A stretch of 5,699 nucleotides of DNA, from positions 1 through 5,699 of the forward strand of contig JAEDFR010000125.1 of the NCBI GenBank assembly GCA_016297945.1. Direction: 5' to 3'. The DNA comes from Lachnospiraceae bacterium. Its GTDB lineage: Bacteria > Bacillota > Clostridia > Lachnospirales > Lachnospiraceae. The position numbers were made by a program, and so were the translations under genes. The notes under the pieces were generated by a model. It was not told the DNA's origin. It saw only the letters and a program-made list of their open reading frames with translations, and made no database searches. Below, one piece after another: positions 5,091 to 5,699 of the stretch. The stretch's first letter is position 1, and every line of letters starts with the position of its first letter.

Positions 5091-5318
5091 ATGGGATTAA
5101 GCGATATACTGAAAAATTTTGATAAAGATAAATTCAGACCACGATATTTGGATGAAGCTACTGTTCGAGTTATTTTTAATAGATGTTTGGCTAATGAGTC
5201 AACCCAAGACCATTACGAGCCTAGATTATACATAAATGATGCTTCAACTGAAATAGATTTCGATAGAAATGCAGTTTTACCTACAAACCGCTTAAAATCA
5301 CGGTTTGTAGGGATTTGA
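5091..5318 (+). CDS. Short hypothetical protein, probably 3'-truncated at the guaA junction
   Basis: The 75-residue frame begins MGLSDILKNFDKDKFRPRYL, has ATRVIFNR-like text (ATVRVIFNRCLANE at about 23-36) and then YEPRLYINDASTEIDFDRNA. I do not recognise the family. ATG 5091 has AGGAG (5076-5080) 10 nt upstream; an earlier ATG at 5086 gives only four codons. It looks like a genuine cytoplasmic protein start with no signal peptide or membrane segment. The last dozen residues (NRLKSRFVGI) are encoded by the perfect hairpin at 5280-5311, and the stop lies only a few bases from the convergent guaA stop, so the original C-terminus was probably lost when this block was joined to guaA. It points away from the winged-helix frame; about 200 bp of AT-rich sequence separate them. 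Confidence 0.5.
   Translation: MGLSDILKNFDKDKFRPRYLDEATVRVIFNRCLANESTQDHYEPRLYINDASTEIDFDRNAVLPTNRLKSRFVGI
5280..5311. repeat. Perfect 11-bp hairpin next to the guaA stop
   Basis: CCTACAAACCG (5280-5290) pairs with CGGTTTGTAGG (5301-5311) around a 10-nt loop. It lies 11 nt downstream of the guaA stop and inside the end of the convergent short ORF. The tail on the plus strand (GATTTGATGTTTT) is moderately T-rich; on the minus strand there is no T-tract. It may be a weak terminator or part of a recombination site. Confidence 0.6.
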
Positions 5319-5322
5319 TGTT

Positions 5323-5340
5323 TTACTCCCACTCAATGGT
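5323..5340. other. Candidate attachment site in the guaA 3' end
   Basis: The last codons and stop of guaA (minus strand GAACCATTGAGTGGGAGTAA) cover the region used as attB by guaA-targeting tyrosine recombinases; the GAGTGGGA core is present. The DNA immediately to the left changes to AT-rich accessory sequence with a cut-off ORF, as expected at an island boundary. I found no second copy of the core elsewhere in the window, so the far end of an island, if it exists, is not shown. Confidence 0.35.
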
Positions 5341-5699
5341 TCCGGAGGGCTTCGGTGTCAGATCATACAGCACGCGGTTGACGTTCGGAACCTCGTTGGT
5401 AATGCGCGCCGTAATTGTTTTGAGCAGCGCATAAGGCACTTCCTCGATCTCCGCAGTCATGGCATCCACCGTATTGACGGCACGGATGATGACGGGATAA
5501 GCATAGGTGCGTGCACCGTTACGCACACCCACAGAGCGGAAATCCGGCACTGCGGTAAAATACTGCCACACCTTACCTTCCAGCCCGTTTTTTGCAAACT
5601 CTTCACGGAGGATCGCGTCGGATTCGCGGACGGCTTCCAGACGTTCACGGGTAATTGCGCCGAGGCAGCGCACGCCAAGGCCCGGCCCCGGGAACGGCT
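5323..5699 (-). CDS. guaA: GMP synthase (glutamine-hydrolysing), C-terminal part (5' end outside window)
   Basis: The enzyme converts XMP to GMP in the last step of guanine nucleotide synthesis, in the cytoplasm. The window holds the last 124 codons plus the stop (TAA at 5323-5325). The frame is open to the window edge and starts PFPGPGLGVRCLG, the conserved entry of the dimerisation domain, so no start codon belongs here. Further recognisable family text is PDFRSVGV, TYAYPVIIRAVNTVDAMTAE and RVLYDLTPKPSGTIEWE; the GTIEWE end is nearly invariant. Full-length GuaA has about 510-520 residues, so roughly three quarters lies to the right. It is more GC-rich than the block to its left. Its 3' end is a documented target of genomic-island integrases. 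Confidence 0.95.
   Translation of the reverse strand, partial: PFPGPGLGVRCLGAITRERLEAVRESDAILREEFAKNGLEGKVWQYFTAVPDFRSVGVRNGARTYAYPVIIRAVNTVDAMTAEIEEVPYALLKTITARITNEVPNVNRVLYDLTPKPSGTIEWE

Noticed and set aside
5457..5678. 73-codon minus-strand open frame
   Set aside because: It overlaps guaA in another frame; guaA is certain from its conserved C-terminus.

Overview
The window reads as a mosaic stretch of a Firmicutes chromosome, probably a gut Clostridia (Oscillospiraceae/Lachnospiraceae-like). This is an inference from the gene families, the strong AGGAGG-type ribosome binding sites, one sigma-A consensus promoter, and GC-rich housekeeping genes flanking AT-rich accessory DNA. Two conserved genes frame it: the 3' end of a prolyl-tRNA synthetase gene on the left (+ strand) and the 3' end of GMP synthase guaA on the right (- strand). 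Both run off the window.

Left part (1-2216). proS ends at 413 and meets a strong GC hairpin (429-460). Convergent to it, on the minus strand, is a compact operon: an ArsR-type regulator (1815-2144), then two short chromate-transporter genes (1240-1818 and 680-1243). All three are joined by ATGA stop/start overlaps. The operon has a textbook sigma-A promoter (TTGACT-17-TATAAT) lying inside a 21-bp imperfect inverted repeat that looks like the regulator's operator. After the last chromate gene, the C-terminal third of a SLOG/DUF1273-type protein survives without its beginning (about 462-683).

Middle (2217-2696). About 480 bp hold no convincing gene but contain three hairpins. One is a perfect 21-bp inverted repeat (2313-2370).

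Right part (2697-5322). This AT-rich accessory block carries a complete AMP-forming adenylate ligase of the ANL superfamily (minus strand), a short winged-helix protein or remnant upstream of it, and a short divergent + strand ORF that seems cut off at a hairpin 12 bp from the guaA stop. The 3' end of guaA is a known integration target for genomic islands, so this block is probably island DNA. No integrase is visible.

The most interesting signal is at the start of the ligase gene. A clear ribosome binding site and ATG are followed directly by six GACA tetranucleotide units (4589-4613), and with six units that ATG is out of frame with the ligase. With seven (or four, or ten) units the frames join and give a protein whose N-terminus includes GYPSVDKPWMKYY, which is encoded but unused in the present frame. 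This is the architecture of a phase-variable translational switch, here read in the OFF (or reinitiation-only) state.
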